From Spirosoma aureum (GTDB taxonomy: Bacteria > Bacteroidota > Bacteroidia > Cytophagales > Spirosomataceae), in assembly GCF_011604685.1 (NCBI RefSeq), contig NZ_CP050063.1:4238501-4302500 (forward strand): a stretch of 64,000 nucleotides of DNA. The letters run 5' to 3'. Below, piece by piece: positions 40,354 through 49,963 of this stretch. Position 1 is the stretch's first letter; each line of letters begins with the position of its first letter. The position numbers and the translations under genes are program-made. Under the pieces are notes generated by a model, which did not search any database, was not told the origin of the DNA, and saw only the letters and a list, made by a program, of their open reading frames with translations.

Positions 40354-40986
40354 ATGAGAAAGACCACAATGTTAATGCAGGGCCTGTTGGCATTTCTTCT
40401 GTTAATCGCAGCTTGTTCTTCTCAAACAGAGAATGTTCAGGTTACGGATGTGGCTTCCATAGAGCCAAACAAGGTATTGATTGTGTATTTATCACGAACA
40501 AATAACACCAGAGCCATAGCGGAAATCATTCACAGGAATGTAGGCGGAAAATTAGTAGCCCTTGAGTTAGAAAAGCCTTATCCCGAAAACTACCGGGCTA
40601 CAGTAGAACAGGTAGTGAAGGAAAACGAAACAGGTTTCCTACCCCCGTTAAAAACAAAAATTGACACCATTCAGCAATACGACGTCGTGTTCGTTGGCTT
40701 TCCTACCTGGGGTATGCAACTACCCCCGCCCATGAAAAGCTTTTTGCATCAGTATGATCTAAAAGGTAAAACGGTCATTCCGTTCAATACCAATGGCGGC
40801 TATGGGATTGGCAGTACGTTCCAGACCGTAAAGGAACTATGTCCCAACAGCAACGTAGTGGAAGGGTTTACGATGCGGGGCGGCTCGGAACGGGATGGGC
40901 AACTGCTGGTTATCGAAGGAGGCAAGGCAAAAGAAGCTGAAGCGAACGTGGTAAAATGGTTGCGGACGATAAATGTACTGAAATAA
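40354..40986 (+). CDS. flavodoxin-like lipoprotein
   Basis: A 210-residue lipoprotein (lipobox LIAAC, Cys21) with a flavodoxin fold. The FMN phosphate loop is YLSRTNNTRAIAE (about 46-58). GFPTWGMQLPPPMKSFL is the isoalloxazine-binding loop (W), and FNTNGGYGIGSTFQTV the second loop. It is the type annotated as flavodoxin or NAD(P)H-dependent oxidoreductase next to AKR genes. A lipid anchor places it outside the cytoplasmic membrane or at the outer membrane, which is unusual for a flavodoxin and suggests an electron carrier for the periplasmic enzymes here. Confidence 0.88.
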   Translation: MRKTTMLMQGLLAFLLLIAACSSQTENVQVTDVASIEPNKVLIVYLSRTNNTRAIAEIIHRNVGGKLVALELEKPYPENYRATVEQVVKENETGFLPPLKTKIDTIQQYDVVFVGFPTWGMQLPPPMKSFLHQYDLKGKTVIPFNTNGGYGIGSTFQTVKELCPNSNVVEGFTMRGGSERDGQLLVIEGGKAKEAEANVVKWLRTINVLK

Positions 40987-42006
<1,020 letters not shown>

Positions 42007-42182
42007 ATGTAATTAAACAGCTTTGGATTGGGGACTGATGCAGAAGGCTGAATACAGGACGCGATTCAATCTTGGGAACCCCATCGCCCCGGATAAACCA
42101 ACATCAGTAGTACTAACCCAGGATAGCTGTCGGCTTTCAACTGTACAATATCCTTGATTAAACAGCTGCCTACACCTGCCAG

Positions 42183-42252
42183 ATCAGTGATTTTGGTACA
42201 GAATACCGTAATCTATATACAAGCCCAAAGACTAAACCACACGACCTTTGTC
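42183..42252 (+). promoter_or_regulatory. AraC-type operator/promoter, copy C (second ior operon)
   Basis: ATCAGTGA at 42183-42190 and TACCGTAA at 42204-42211 are 21 bp apart. CCGTAATCTATATAC spans 42206-42220 and GACCTTTGTC spans 42243-42252, with spacings of 23 and 37 bp as in copies A and B. It is the least conserved copy. The -7 box covers the ATG-like start at 42248, so the gene must begin at 42338. Confidence 0.8.
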
Positions 42253-42337
42253 AGGCAGTACGGAAAAACATACCGTAAGTATAAGCTGTTGTTACGATAA
42301 CAATGGCCAACTGGATGGCTTTACAACTCATAACACT

Positions 42338-42817
42338 ATGGCAATCATTAAGCTGACAATCAACGGTAAAGAACAATCGATTGATGTCGATCCGCAGATG
42401 CCCCTGCTGTGGGCCATCCGGGACGTGGTCGGTCTGAAAGGCACTAAGTACGGCTGTGGCGTGGCCCAGTGTGGTGCCTGCACAGTCCATCTGAACGGCG
42501 ATGCCGTGCGCTCATGTGTCACCAAAGTAAGCCGGGCTGCTGGCCAAAAGGTGGTTACTATTGAAGGGCTGTCTCAAAACAATGATCACCCCATTCAACA
42601 GGCCTGGCAGCAAATTGACGTGCCTCAGTGCGGTTATTGTCATTCCGGGCAGATTATGTCGGCAGCGGTTTTGCTGAGGGAGAATCCTAATCCGACCGAT
42701 CAGGATATTGATGCTGCCATGGCGGGTAATATTTGCCGGTGTGGTACGTATCCCCGCATCCGTAAGGCGATTCACCTGGCCGCCGGAGCCGAACAGAAGG
42801 TTGGTAAAAACGAATAA
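42338..42817 (+). CDS. (2Fe-2S)-binding subunit, isoquinoline 1-oxidoreductase alpha-like (2)
   Basis: A 159-residue iron-sulfur subunit, paralogous to 29596. The ATG at 42338 begins MAIIKLTINGK as the family does; the longer frame from 42248 would start inside the promoter. Clusters: [14 protein letters not shown] with Cys in VRSCVTK, and QCGYCHSGQ with [11 protein letters not shown]. It starts operon C. Like its paralogue it has no leader and is expected to be exported with the Tat-bearing large subunit. Confidence 0.95.
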   Translation: MAIIKLTINGKEQSIDVDPQMPLLWAIRDVVGLKGTKYGCGVAQCGACTVHLNGDAVRSCVTKVSRAAGQKVVTIEGLSQNNDHPIQQAWQQIDVPQCGYCHSGQIMSAAVLLRENPNPTDQDIDAAMAGNICRCGTYPRIRKAIHLAAGAEQKVGKNE

Positions 42818-42879
42818 GCCAACCAGTCGTACGGTCATAAGCTCTTCTGAATGCATCTGGAAATGAAAGCTATTCGTCT

Positions 42880-43506
42880 ATGTCTTTAAAAACAGTCTAT
42901 ATCCTGGCCATATTGCTGACAGTGACGGCAATTATGGCCACTACGTTCACCCGTAGCAACGACCAGGTCAGTACAACCCTGATGCGTACGAAAGCAGTGG
43001 CTGCACCCATTAAAAAAGATAGCGTGACCTCGGTCAAAGCCTTTGCCAGTGTCTATAAAGTACTGATGAGCCCGCGCTGTATGAACTGCCATCCGGCGGG
43101 TGACATACCCTTGCAGGGCGATGACAATCATCTGCACACGATGGCCCCACGGCGAGGTACCGACGGCAAAGGCATCTACGCTATGAAATGTGCCAACTGC
43201 CATCAGCCGACCAACACGCCTGGATTGCACACTCCACCAGGTAATCCAGACTGGCACCTGCCTCCTGCAACGATGCGGATGGTTTTTCAGGGCCGAACAC
43301 CCCAGCAACTGGCTAAACAGTTAGTTGACCCCAAACTAAATGGGGGTAAGAACATGGAAAAACTGCTGGAACACGCCGACGATGGGCTGGTACTGGCTGG
43401 CTGGAATCCCGGCGAAGGCCGTACGCTTCCTCCATTGAGCCACGCTGATTTTAAAAAAGCCTGGACGACCTGGCTCAAAACAGGGGCTTATGCTCCTAAA
43501 CCTTAA
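42880..43506 (+). CDS. secreted/membrane-anchored diheme cytochrome c-like protein
   Basis: A 208-residue protein with an N-terminal hydrophobic segment (VYILAILLTVTAIMATTF, about 6-23) that is a signal or anchor. It carries two C-x2-C-H heme sites: RCMNCHPAG (about 68-76) and KCANCHQPT (about 107-115). A further HLPP and AGWNPGEGR tail gives possible axial ligands (Met in APRR or MRMVF region). It sits between the IorA-like and IorB-like subunit genes of operon C, and is probably the electron acceptor of that enzyme, in place of the membrane-bound subunit of other molybdenum hydroxylases. Confidence 0.88.
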   Translation: MSLKTVYILAILLTVTAIMATTFTRSNDQVSTTLMRTKAVAAPIKKDSVTSVKAFASVYKVLMSPRCMNCHPAGDIPLQGDDNHLHTMAPRRGTDGKGIYAMKCANCHQPTNTPGLHTPPGNPDWHLPPATMRMVFQGRTPQQLAKQLVDPKLNGGKNMEKLLEHADDGLVLAGWNPGEGRTLPPLSHADFKKAWTTWLKTGAYAPKP

Positions 43507-43526
43507 ACGCCTTCAGCAACAATACT

Positions 43527-45683
43527 ATGGACACACAAACCGTATCCAGACGAAATTTCCTCAAAGCATCGAGCCTGACCGGCCTGGCACTTTCGCTGGG
43601 AGTTTATATTCCCTCGAATGCGGAGGAAGCTGAAATCATAAAAGCGGCTGAAGCCGACGATTTTGGTATTGAAATGAATGCCTGGGTCCACATCGAACCA
43701 TCGGGTAAGGTGACTATTTTCTCGCACCGGGCCGAAATGGGGCAGGGTGTTTATCAGGCTATTCCCCAGATGGTCGCTGAAGAACTCGAAGTTGACCTGG
43801 ACAAGGTGAACATCGTTTTTGCCAAAGGTGACAACAAAAAATACGGCAATCAGGTCACCGGGGGCAGCTCGACGGTTCGGGGTTCGTACAAAAACTTATT
43901 GACGCTGGGCGCCACCGCCCGCCAGATGCTGATCCAGGCAGCGGCAACCAAATGGAGTGTACCCGCATCGGACTGTCGTGCCGAATCAGGGCTGGTAATT
44001 CACCAGCCAACCAATAAGCGATTCCACTACGGAGAACTGGTAGCTGATGCCATGAAGCTGGAGACGCCAAAGAACGTAGTACTGAAAAAACGATCGGACT
44101 ATAAACTCATTGGCAAGCCCCTGCTTCGGCAGGATACCAAACTGAAAACCAATGGCAGTGCTACATTTGGGCTTGATAAAGAAATTCCGGGGATGCTCTA
44201 TGCAGCCGTGGAGCGCAACCCCCGTCTGCGGGGTAAAGTGAAGAGCTTCGACGACACGGCCGCCCGGAAAATTCCCGGCGTCAAACACGTGTTTAAGACC
44301 AAAATGCTGGTTTTCAATACATACCGGGAGGGCGTTGCAGTGGTAGCTACATCGACCTGGGCCGCTTTGCAGGGTAAGAAAGCCCTGAAAGTAGACTGGG
44401 ACGATAGCGGATTTGAGCACCTGAACACCGAAGAGATAATCAAACGTCAGCAGGAAGCACTTCAAACACAGGAGGGACTCTCGTTCAAGCAGCAGGGCGA
44501 TGCGTCCGCAATTCTAGCTCAGGCAACGAAAAAGCTCGATGTTGTCTATGAGACACCCTACCAGTATCACGCCTGCATGGAACCATTGAATTGCGTTGCC
44601 CATTACCAGGACGATAAACTCGAGATCTGGGGACCTATTCAGGCTCCGGAGTGGGTGCAGGATGCGATCAGCAAAGAAATGGGGCTGGATCGCGAAAAAG
44701 TGATCGTCCACATGACGTTTCTGGGGGGCGGATTCGGCCGGAAGGCGTTTATGGATTACCCGCATGAGGCTGCCGTGATCTCGAAGGAAATAAAAGCGCC
44801 CGTACAGGTAGTCTGGACCCGAGAGGATGATGCGACACAAGGCCCCTATCGCCCCGGTATTTCGTATCGTTGCGAGGGCGTGGTCGATAATGGAAAAATC
44901 AGCGCCTTCAAGTTGCGCATGGCCGGGCAAAACAATGACCACTGGCGTGGAGGCCCGAAAGATAAAGCCAACCGGAGCACGTCGGAAGGTTTCCTGAAAC
45001 CCTATGCTGAGGGTATTAAAAACCTGAGTATTGCGGATGTTCCCTTCGAAACGCCCATTCCGACGATGTGGTGGCGGTCGGTGTATGCCTCCACCAATGG
45101 CTTTGCCTACGAGAGTTTTATGGACGAACTGGCGCATGAAGCCGGGAAAGACCCGATGGCCTTCCGTCGGGAGCACCTGCCCGATGAGCGGCTGCACCGA
45201 CAACTCGACAAACTGGCCGAGGTATCGGGCTGGAAGACCCGCAAACCGGGCGAGGGGTACGGTATGGCCATTACTGAATGTTTTGCCAGTACCGTAGGGC
45301 ATGTCGTAAAAGTATCAAAAGGTCAGGATGGTAAACTCAAAATCGACCATGTATGGGCTGTCATGGATTGTGGCTGGTACGTCAATCCCGATACGATCAA
45401 AGCGCAGGTGGAAGGGTCAATTGTTATGGCGCTGGGTGCCGCTACGCAGCACCAGGTGACGTTCAAAGACGGCGTGCCTGTTGACAGGAATTTTTACTCC
45501 TATCAGCTTCCCCGCATCACAGATATTCCCCCCATTGATGTGTATGTCATGGACAACGACGAACCGGCGGGTGGTGTCGGCGAACCTGGTTTGCCTGCCT
45601 TCGCCCCGGCCCTGGCCAATGCCATATTCGACCTCACCGGCAAGCGTATCCGTAAGTTACCCTTTAGTCTGGCAACGGTTTAG
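43527..45683 (+). CDS. molybdopterin-binding large subunit, isoquinoline 1-oxidoreductase beta-like, Tat-exported (2)
   Basis: A 718-residue catalytic subunit with Tat signal VSRRNFLKASSLTGLALSLG. Motifs: EMGQGVYQAIPQMVAEEL, VTGGSSTVRGSY, MTFLGGGFGRKAF, WWRSVYASTNGFAYESF and the base Glu in GGVGEPGLPAFAPALANA. The C-E-M-P box HACMEPLNCVAH is also in place. It shares the whole fold with the gene at 30085 but differs in length (about 32 residues shorter) and sequence. It follows the cytochrome gene by 20 bp. Maturation by the operon A XdhC is likely, as operon C has none. Confidence 0.94.
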   Translation: MDTQTVSRRNFLKASSLTGLALSLGVYIPSNAEEAEIIKAAEADDFGIEMNAWVHIEPSGKVTIFSHRAEMGQGVYQAIPQMVAEELEVDLDKVNIVFAKGDNKKYGNQVTGGSSTVRGSYKNLLTLGATARQMLIQAAATKWSVPASDCRAESGLVIHQPTNKRFHYGELVADAMKLETPKNVVLKKRSDYKLIGKPLLRQDTKLKTNGSATFGLDKEIPGMLYAAVERNPRLRGKVKSFDDTAARKIPGVKHVFKTKMLVFNTYREGVAVVATSTWAALQGKKALKVDWDDSGFEHLNTEEIIKRQQEALQTQEGLSFKQQGDASAILAQATKKLDVVYETPYQYHACMEPLNCVAHYQDDKLEIWGPIQAPEWVQDAISKEMGLDREKVIVHMTFLGGGFGRKAFMDYPHEAAVISKEIKAPVQVVWTREDDATQGPYRPGISYRCEGVVDNGKISAFKLRMAGQNNDHWRGGPKDKANRSTSEGFLKPYAEGIKNLSIADVPFETPIPTMWWRSVYASTNGFAYESFMDELAHEAGKDPMAFRREHLPDERLHRQLDKLAEVSGWKTRKPGEGYGMAITECFASTVGHVVKVSKGQDGKLKIDHVWAVMDCGWYVNPDTIKAQVEGSIVMALGAATQHQVTFKDGVPVDRNFYSYQLPRITDIPPIDVYVMDNDEPAGGVGEPGLPAFAPALANAIFDLTGKRIRKLPFSLATV

Positions 45684-45734
45684 AGGGAAGACCATGCGTT
45701 GTATGTTGATTGATTCGCTGAATGACCCAGCTCC

Positions 45735-46823
45735 ATGAAACAAAAAAAAGCCGCGATTCTGCTGTTAGTCGGGGTCATGCTGATGGTTTCGGCTTGTGCG
45801 ACTAAGCCTGTAAACCGGAAATCAGGTTTATTGAAAATATACGAACAGGGTAGTTTCATGGTTGGCGGAACAACGCTGTCCGAACCGGGAAAATTTGATC
45901 TGTCTACTGCGTTAAAACCCCAGGGGCAGACCTTACATGGCGATCATGGGTATGTATTTTATCAGATTCCGCCCAAAGCCCGTAAGTTTCCGCTGGTTTT
46001 TCTGCATGGGGCTGCGGAATCCAAAAAAACGTGGGAAACGACCCCCGATGGACGGGAGGGATTTCAGACGATCTTCCTTCGACGGGGTTATGCGGTTTAT
46101 TTACTGGACCAGCCAAGGCGTGGCGAAGCCGGAAAAAGTACGGTTGCTGCAACGATCACCCCCACGCCCGATGAACAGTTCTGGTTTACGCAATTCAGGA
46201 TTGGTAATTATCCGGATTATTTTGCGAATAGTCAGTTTCCGAGGGATTCTGCTTCCCTGGAACAGTTTTTTAGACAAATGACGCCCAACACGGGCAATTT
46301 TGACGCGAATGTTGTATCCAGTGCCTGCTCGCAATTATTTGATCGAATCGGAGCCGGAATTTTGATCACTCATTCGCAGGGAGGAGGTCCGGGCTGGTTT
46401 ACCGCCATAAAAAATGAAAATGTTAAGGCTGTTGTCGCTTACGAACCCTTCAGCAGTTTCGTTTTTCCAACGGGCGAATTGCCCAAACCTATCCAATCAG
46501 CAAGCCTTTTTGGTGAACTGAAAGGCGTCGAGATACCCTTATCGGATTTCAAAAAGCTCACCCGGATTCCGATTATCGTCTATTATGGCGATAACATAGC
46601 CAGGGAACCAACGAAGGTGTGGAATAGCGATCATTGGCGTGCGGGGCTTGAGATGGCAAACCTATGGGCCGCGACAGTCAACAAACATGGCGGCAATGCA
46701 AAAGTGGTTCACCTGCCTGAAATCGGCGTTTTCGGCAATACTCACTTTCCGTTTTCCGACCTCAATAATCTCCAGATTGCAGACCTGATGGTCAACTTTC
46801 TAAAAGATAAAAAGCTGGATTGA
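45735..46823 (+). CDS. alpha/beta-hydrolase lipoprotein
   Basis: A 362-residue lipoprotein (lipobox MVSAC, Cys21). The alpha/beta-hydrolase fold has FPLVFLHGAAESKKTW (oxyanion HGA), YAVYLLDQPRRGEAG, and the nucleophile elbow ITHSQGGGPGW. The catalytic acid is expected near VYYGDNI, and the His in FGNTHFPFSDLNN. It fits the esterase-like hydrolases that accompany carboxymuconolactone-decarboxylase genes. It is 51 bp after the IorB-like gene in operon C; the substrate is unknown. Confidence 0.85.
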   Translation: MKQKKAAILLLVGVMLMVSACATKPVNRKSGLLKIYEQGSFMVGGTTLSEPGKFDLSTALKPQGQTLHGDHGYVFYQIPPKARKFPLVFLHGAAESKKTWETTPDGREGFQTIFLRRGYAVYLLDQPRRGEAGKSTVAATITPTPDEQFWFTQFRIGNYPDYFANSQFPRDSASLEQFFRQMTPNTGNFDANVVSSACSQLFDRIGAGILITHSQGGGPGWFTAIKNENVKAVVAYEPFSSFVFPTGELPKPIQSASLFGELKGVEIPLSDFKKLTRIPIIVYYGDNIAREPTKVWNSDHWRAGLEMANLWAATVNKHGGNAKVVHLPEIGVFGNTHFPFSDLNNLQIADLMVNFLKDKKLD

Positions 46824-46886
46824 CCATTCAACATAGCGACAGTCGAACGCTATTTTTTAGACCGCCTTTAACCGAAACCGAATCTC

Positions 46887-47285
46887 ATGAAGATATATAA
46901 GAGCGCAGTAAACTTGATTCTCTTCACGGTTATTTTACCCTTTATTGTCGGCAATAACGCATTGGCACAGGAGAAAAAACAACTGGTAAGGCTGGCAAAA
47001 CTCGTCATTGATTCTGCACAGTTAAACACGTATAAAACTGCATTGAAGGAGGAAATAGAAGCGTCGGTGCGTCTCGAAGCCGGCGTATTGACCCTGTATG
47101 CTGTTGCGGAGAAGGATAACCCTACCCACATCACTATTCTGGAAATCTATGCAGATACGGCTGCGTACATGGCGCATGTAAAAACCCCGCATTTCCTGAA
47201 ATACAAAACAGCCACCCAGTCAATGGTCAAGTCCCTCGAACTAGTCGAGACGGTTCCTTTAATTCCCGGAATGAAGATAAAGTAA
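46887..47285 (+). CDS. secreted antibiotic-biosynthesis-monooxygenase (ABM)-like protein
   Basis: A 132-residue secreted protein; the signal peptide ends at ALAQ (about 28). The remainder is one ABM dimeric alpha-beta barrel: VRLAKLVIDSAQLNTYKTALKEEIEASVRLE, VLTLYAVAEKDNPTHITILEIYADTAAYMAH, then TPHFLKYK. These folds include quinol monooxygenases and heme-free oxygenases, and act on quinols. Here it is exported, unlike the Escherichia YgiN type. It is part of operon C, before the CMD-like gene. Confidence 0.8.
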   Translation: MKIYKSAVNLILFTVILPFIVGNNALAQEKKQLVRLAKLVIDSAQLNTYKTALKEEIEASVRLEAGVLTLYAVAEKDNPTHITILEIYADTAAYMAHVKTPHFLKYKTATQSMVKSLELVETVPLIPGMKIK

Positions 47286-47320
47286 CGCGAATCACCTTGA
47301 CACTACTCTCCACCAAACAC

Positions 47321-48046
47321 ATGCATATCACTTTCTGTAGTATGATCGTCGGCTGGTTCATCGCTTCAAACCCGCTCAGCGCGCAAAATCTGATGAATCA
47401 ATCAACCACTTTACCACCAGTGCAGCAAAGCATTGTCGCCATTTCAGCCCTCACCGCAAAGGGAGACCTTCAAAAACTACAATCGGCACTGAACACCGGC
47501 CTGGATGCGGGCTTGACTGTCAATGAAATCAAGGAAGTACTGGTGCACTTGTATGCCTATTGCGGATTTCCCAGAAGTATCCGGGGACTACAGACGCTGA
47601 TGACGGTGCTGGACGAACGGAAGAAAAATGGTATTGCCGATAAGATTGGCAAGGAAGCAACACCGATTACCAGTCGTGAACCTAAATATGATCGCGGTAA
47701 AAAAGTTCTTGAACAACTGACCGGACAGCCTGAATCAGGGCCAAAGCGAGGGTACGCTGCTTTTAGTCCGGAGATCGAGGTTTTTTTGAAAGAGCATCTG
47801 TTTGCTGATCTGTTCGAGCGGGATGTACTCCGTTATGCCGACCGGGAACTAACCACCATCTCGGTGCTGACCACCATTGGGGGTGTCGAGCCGATGCTGC
47901 AATCACACCTGGGCATCTGTTTACACGTGGGTCTGACCGAACCACAATTGAAACAGGCACTTGGCCTGATCGAGACTGCCGTCGGCAAAGCGGAGGCTGA
48001 AGCGGGCCGGGCTGTTTTGACGCAGGTCGTAACGTCAAGACGGTAA
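47321..48046 (+). CDS. secreted carboxymuconolactone-decarboxylase-family protein
   Basis: A 241-residue protein with a signal peptide (MHITFCSMIVGWFIASN, cleaved near LSAQ) from ATG 47321; an upstream in-frame TTG is rejected. It has two CMD-type helical repeats: one with QSIVAISALTAKGDLQKLQSAL and LVHLYAYCGFPRSIRG, the second with RELTTISVLTTIGGVEPMLQSHLGICLHVGLT. The C-x2-C redox pair of AhpD is not present; only single cysteines remain, so decarboxylase or lyase roles are more likely than peroxidase. It neighbours a cupin, a combination often fused in other genomes. Confidence 0.88.
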   Translation: MHITFCSMIVGWFIASNPLSAQNLMNQSTTLPPVQQSIVAISALTAKGDLQKLQSALNTGLDAGLTVNEIKEVLVHLYAYCGFPRSIRGLQTLMTVLDERKKNGIADKIGKEATPITSREPKYDRGKKVLEQLTGQPESGPKRGYAAFSPEIEVFLKEHLFADLFERDVLRYADRELTTISVLTTIGGVEPMLQSHLGICLHVGLTEPQLKQALGLIETAVGKAEAEAGRAVLTQVVTSRR

Positions 48047-48084
48047 GGGAAAAAGAGAACAGGACGTATTTAGTAGCCAACCCG

Positions 48085-48579
48085 ATGAAAAACAACACGA
48101 TAGGATCGACCCTTATTGCCCTACTGATCAGTTTAGCCAGTTTTGATGCAAAGGCCCAAACCCGAACGGAAAGCGTGACGGATACGGGGGCTATTTTCCC
48201 GAAAGGGCAGCAGGCTCCAAATACTAATTTTACCGGAACCGTCTGGGTGCAGCAATTGATTGAGCCCGACAGCGCTTTCAACATTCCGGTGGGCTATGTG
48301 ACCTTTGAGCCGGGCGCCCGCTCCTATTGGCATAGCCACGCGGGCGGACAGGTACTGTTGGCGATGGGCGGCATAGGCTACTACCAGGAGCGAGGAAAAC
48401 CTATCCAGATCCTTAGGAAAGGTGATGCCGTGAAATGTCCTCCTAATATACCGCACTGGCATGGCGCTTCGCCAACTGTCGGATTTATGCAGGTCGCCAT
48501 CACGCCCAACACCGCCAAAGGGCGAGTGACCTGGATGCAGCCAGTCACCGATGCTGAGTATAACAACGTAAAGAAGTAA
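48085..48579 (+). CDS. secreted cupin, (R)-mandelonitrile-lyase-like (2)
   Basis: A 164-residue secreted cupin, signal peptide ending KAQT. FTGTVWVQQL, VTFEPGARSYWHSHAGGQ and NIPHWHGASP follow the mandelonitrile-lyase cupin pattern even more closely than the paralogue at 37463: ligands His, His, Gln in WHSHAGGQ and His in PHWHGA. VTDAEYNN ends the domain. It is the last gene of operon C, 38 bp after the CMD-like gene. Confidence 0.88.
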   Translation: MKNNTIGSTLIALLISLASFDAKAQTRTESVTDTGAIFPKGQQAPNTNFTGTVWVQQLIEPDSAFNIPVGYVTFEPGARSYWHSHAGGQVLLAMGGIGYYQERGKPIQILRKGDAVKCPPNIPHWHGASPTVGFMQVAITPNTAKGRVTWMQPVTDAEYNNVKK

Positions 48580-48726
48580 TACTTTTTGCAAAACTTCCTT
48601 ACTGATCTTCTGGTCCCACTCTACCCCGCCGGTGAAGTCTTTCCATAATTTGCTGTTCCATAGCCATATTAACCCCAGTTTTTGTCCCATTAGCCACAAT
48701 TATTCCCAGGCTCCCATCGATTCGTA

Positions 48727-48734
48727 TACATTTG
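48727..48734 (+). promoter_or_regulatory. -7 box of the LytS/LytTR pair
   Basis: TACATTTG, an exact TAnnTTTG match, lies 20 bp before the ATG at 48755, so transcription would begin about 13 bp before it. The -33 position reads TTC instead of TTG. Confidence 0.4.
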
Positions 48735-48754
48735 CTATCTAGTTGACGAATTGA

Positions 48755-49963
48755 ATGATAACCTGGTTAAGAGCCTATAGCACCCACATATTGATCGGAA
48801 TTGCTCTGGTAATTCTGCCACTTTTTTATTTCGTCTACAACGGCCTAAGCCTGGATCCATTACGGCCGCATGAGCATCTGGTGCAGAATGGACTCGCCTA
48901 TATTCTGTTTATTCTGTTTTCTTATTTGAACCATACTGTATTTGTTCCCCGTTGGTTTCTGACTAAACAATACCGAAAATACGCGCTAATAGCAATTAGC
49001 TGCCTGGTAGCGGCAGTCTATTTCCCGTATCGTATTGAGCAGTGGGTTTTCTTTAAATCACCAACGGAAAATACGCCACAGGCCTGGGCTCGACAGATCT
49101 TTGTGGAGGAAATGATGTTTGATAGGCGCTCCGGTCCACCGTTCAGGTCGCACTCCGATGATCGTATACCCCCGTTTAACTCATTAGATCATCATCGTGG
49201 GCCGCATCAACCGGATGGCCCTCCACATCCATCATCGGGCCGTTCGCCCGATGATGGGCATGGCCACCCGTTTACGCTGCTCCTTCCGGTGAAACTGGCT
49301 ATCTTCTTTTTGTTGGGGAGTGTTAGTACACTCATCTCCATCTCTGTTCAGACAGCCAGTCGACTTCATCAGGTTGAAAACGATCAGCTACAGGCAGAGC
49401 TTCGCCAGCTGAAAGCACAGATTCAGCCTCATTTTCTATTCAATACGCTCAACAGTATTTATGCACTAGCTATCCGACAGGATGAGCGTACGGCCGATAC
49501 CATTGTTAAACTCTCGGAGTTCATGCGCTATATCATTCGCGATGCCCATCTGGATAAAGTGGATCTGGCTAAAGAGATCAACTACATTGCCAATTACATC
49601 GATCTCCAGAAAGCTCGGCTACGCGATTCGGTTCAGGTTAACTATCAGTTGGAAGGCGACGGGAAGCAATTGAAAATTGCCCCGTTACTGCTGTTTTCCT
49701 ACATTGAAAATGCATTTAAATACGGCGTGAGCCCGGATGAAGATTCGAAAATAGACATTTATTTACGGATAGAGAAAACCAGTCTGAGCCTGAATGTGGC
49801 CAATAAAAAGGTTCAGGTCAACTCATTCGAAAATTCGACAGGCGTGGGCTTACAAAACACCAGAGAGCGGTTACGGCTTCTGTATCCGGATGCCCATGAG
49901 TTAATCATTGACAATACGCCGACCGATTTCCACGTCCAACTAAGCCTGACATTATCCGAATGA
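48755..49963 (+). CDS. LytS-type sensor histidine kinase with His-rich periplasmic loop
   Basis: A 402-residue kinase of the His_kinase (LytS/YehU) class. Four membrane segments: about 12-29, 45-62, 75-91 and 175-195. The loop between the third and fourth, about 80 residues and predicted periplasmic, is rich in His, Pro and Asp (SHSDDR, DHHRGPHQPDGPPHPSS, DDGHGHP; at least seven His). A coiled linker (RLHQVENDQLQAELRQLKAQ) leads to the phospho-acceptor His226 in QPHFLFNTLNSIYA. The ATPase part has ENAFKYGVSPDE and GVGLQNTRERL. The stop overlaps the regulator start by 4 bp. Metal sensing by the loop is an inference. Confidence 0.92.
   Translation: MITWLRAYSTHILIGIALVILPLFYFVYNGLSLDPLRPHEHLVQNGLAYILFILFSYLNHTVFVPRWFLTKQYRKYALIAISCLVAAVYFPYRIEQWVFFKSPTENTPQAWARQIFVEEMMFDRRSGPPFRSHSDDRIPPFNSLDHHRGPHQPDGPPHPSSGRSPDDGHGHPFTLLLPVKLAIFFLLGSVSTLISISVQTASRLHQVENDQLQAELRQLKAQIQPHFLFNTLNSIYALAIRQDERTADTIVKLSEFMRYIIRDAHLDKVDLAKEINYIANYIDLQKARLRDSVQVNYQLEGDGKQLKIAPLLLFSYIENAFKYGVSPDEDSKIDIYLRIEKTSLSLNVANKKVQVNSFENSTGVGLQNTRERLRLLYPDAHELIIDNTPTDFHVQLSLTLSE
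49229..49257. repeat. perfect 12-bp palindrome inside the LytS coding sequence
   Basis: CCATCATCGGGC (49229-49240) and GCCCGATGATGG (49246-49257) with a CGTTC loop. The 17-mer TTCGCCCGATGATGGGC at 49243 recurs exactly at 52437 in an intergenic hairpin. It codes for part of the His/Pro-rich loop (S-S-G-R-S-P-D-D-G). Confidence 0.7.

Noticed and set aside
44514..45302. 262-codon frame antisense to the second molybdenum-hydroxylase large subunit
   Set aside because: The + strand carries clear family motifs throughout; the antisense product has no recognisable pattern.
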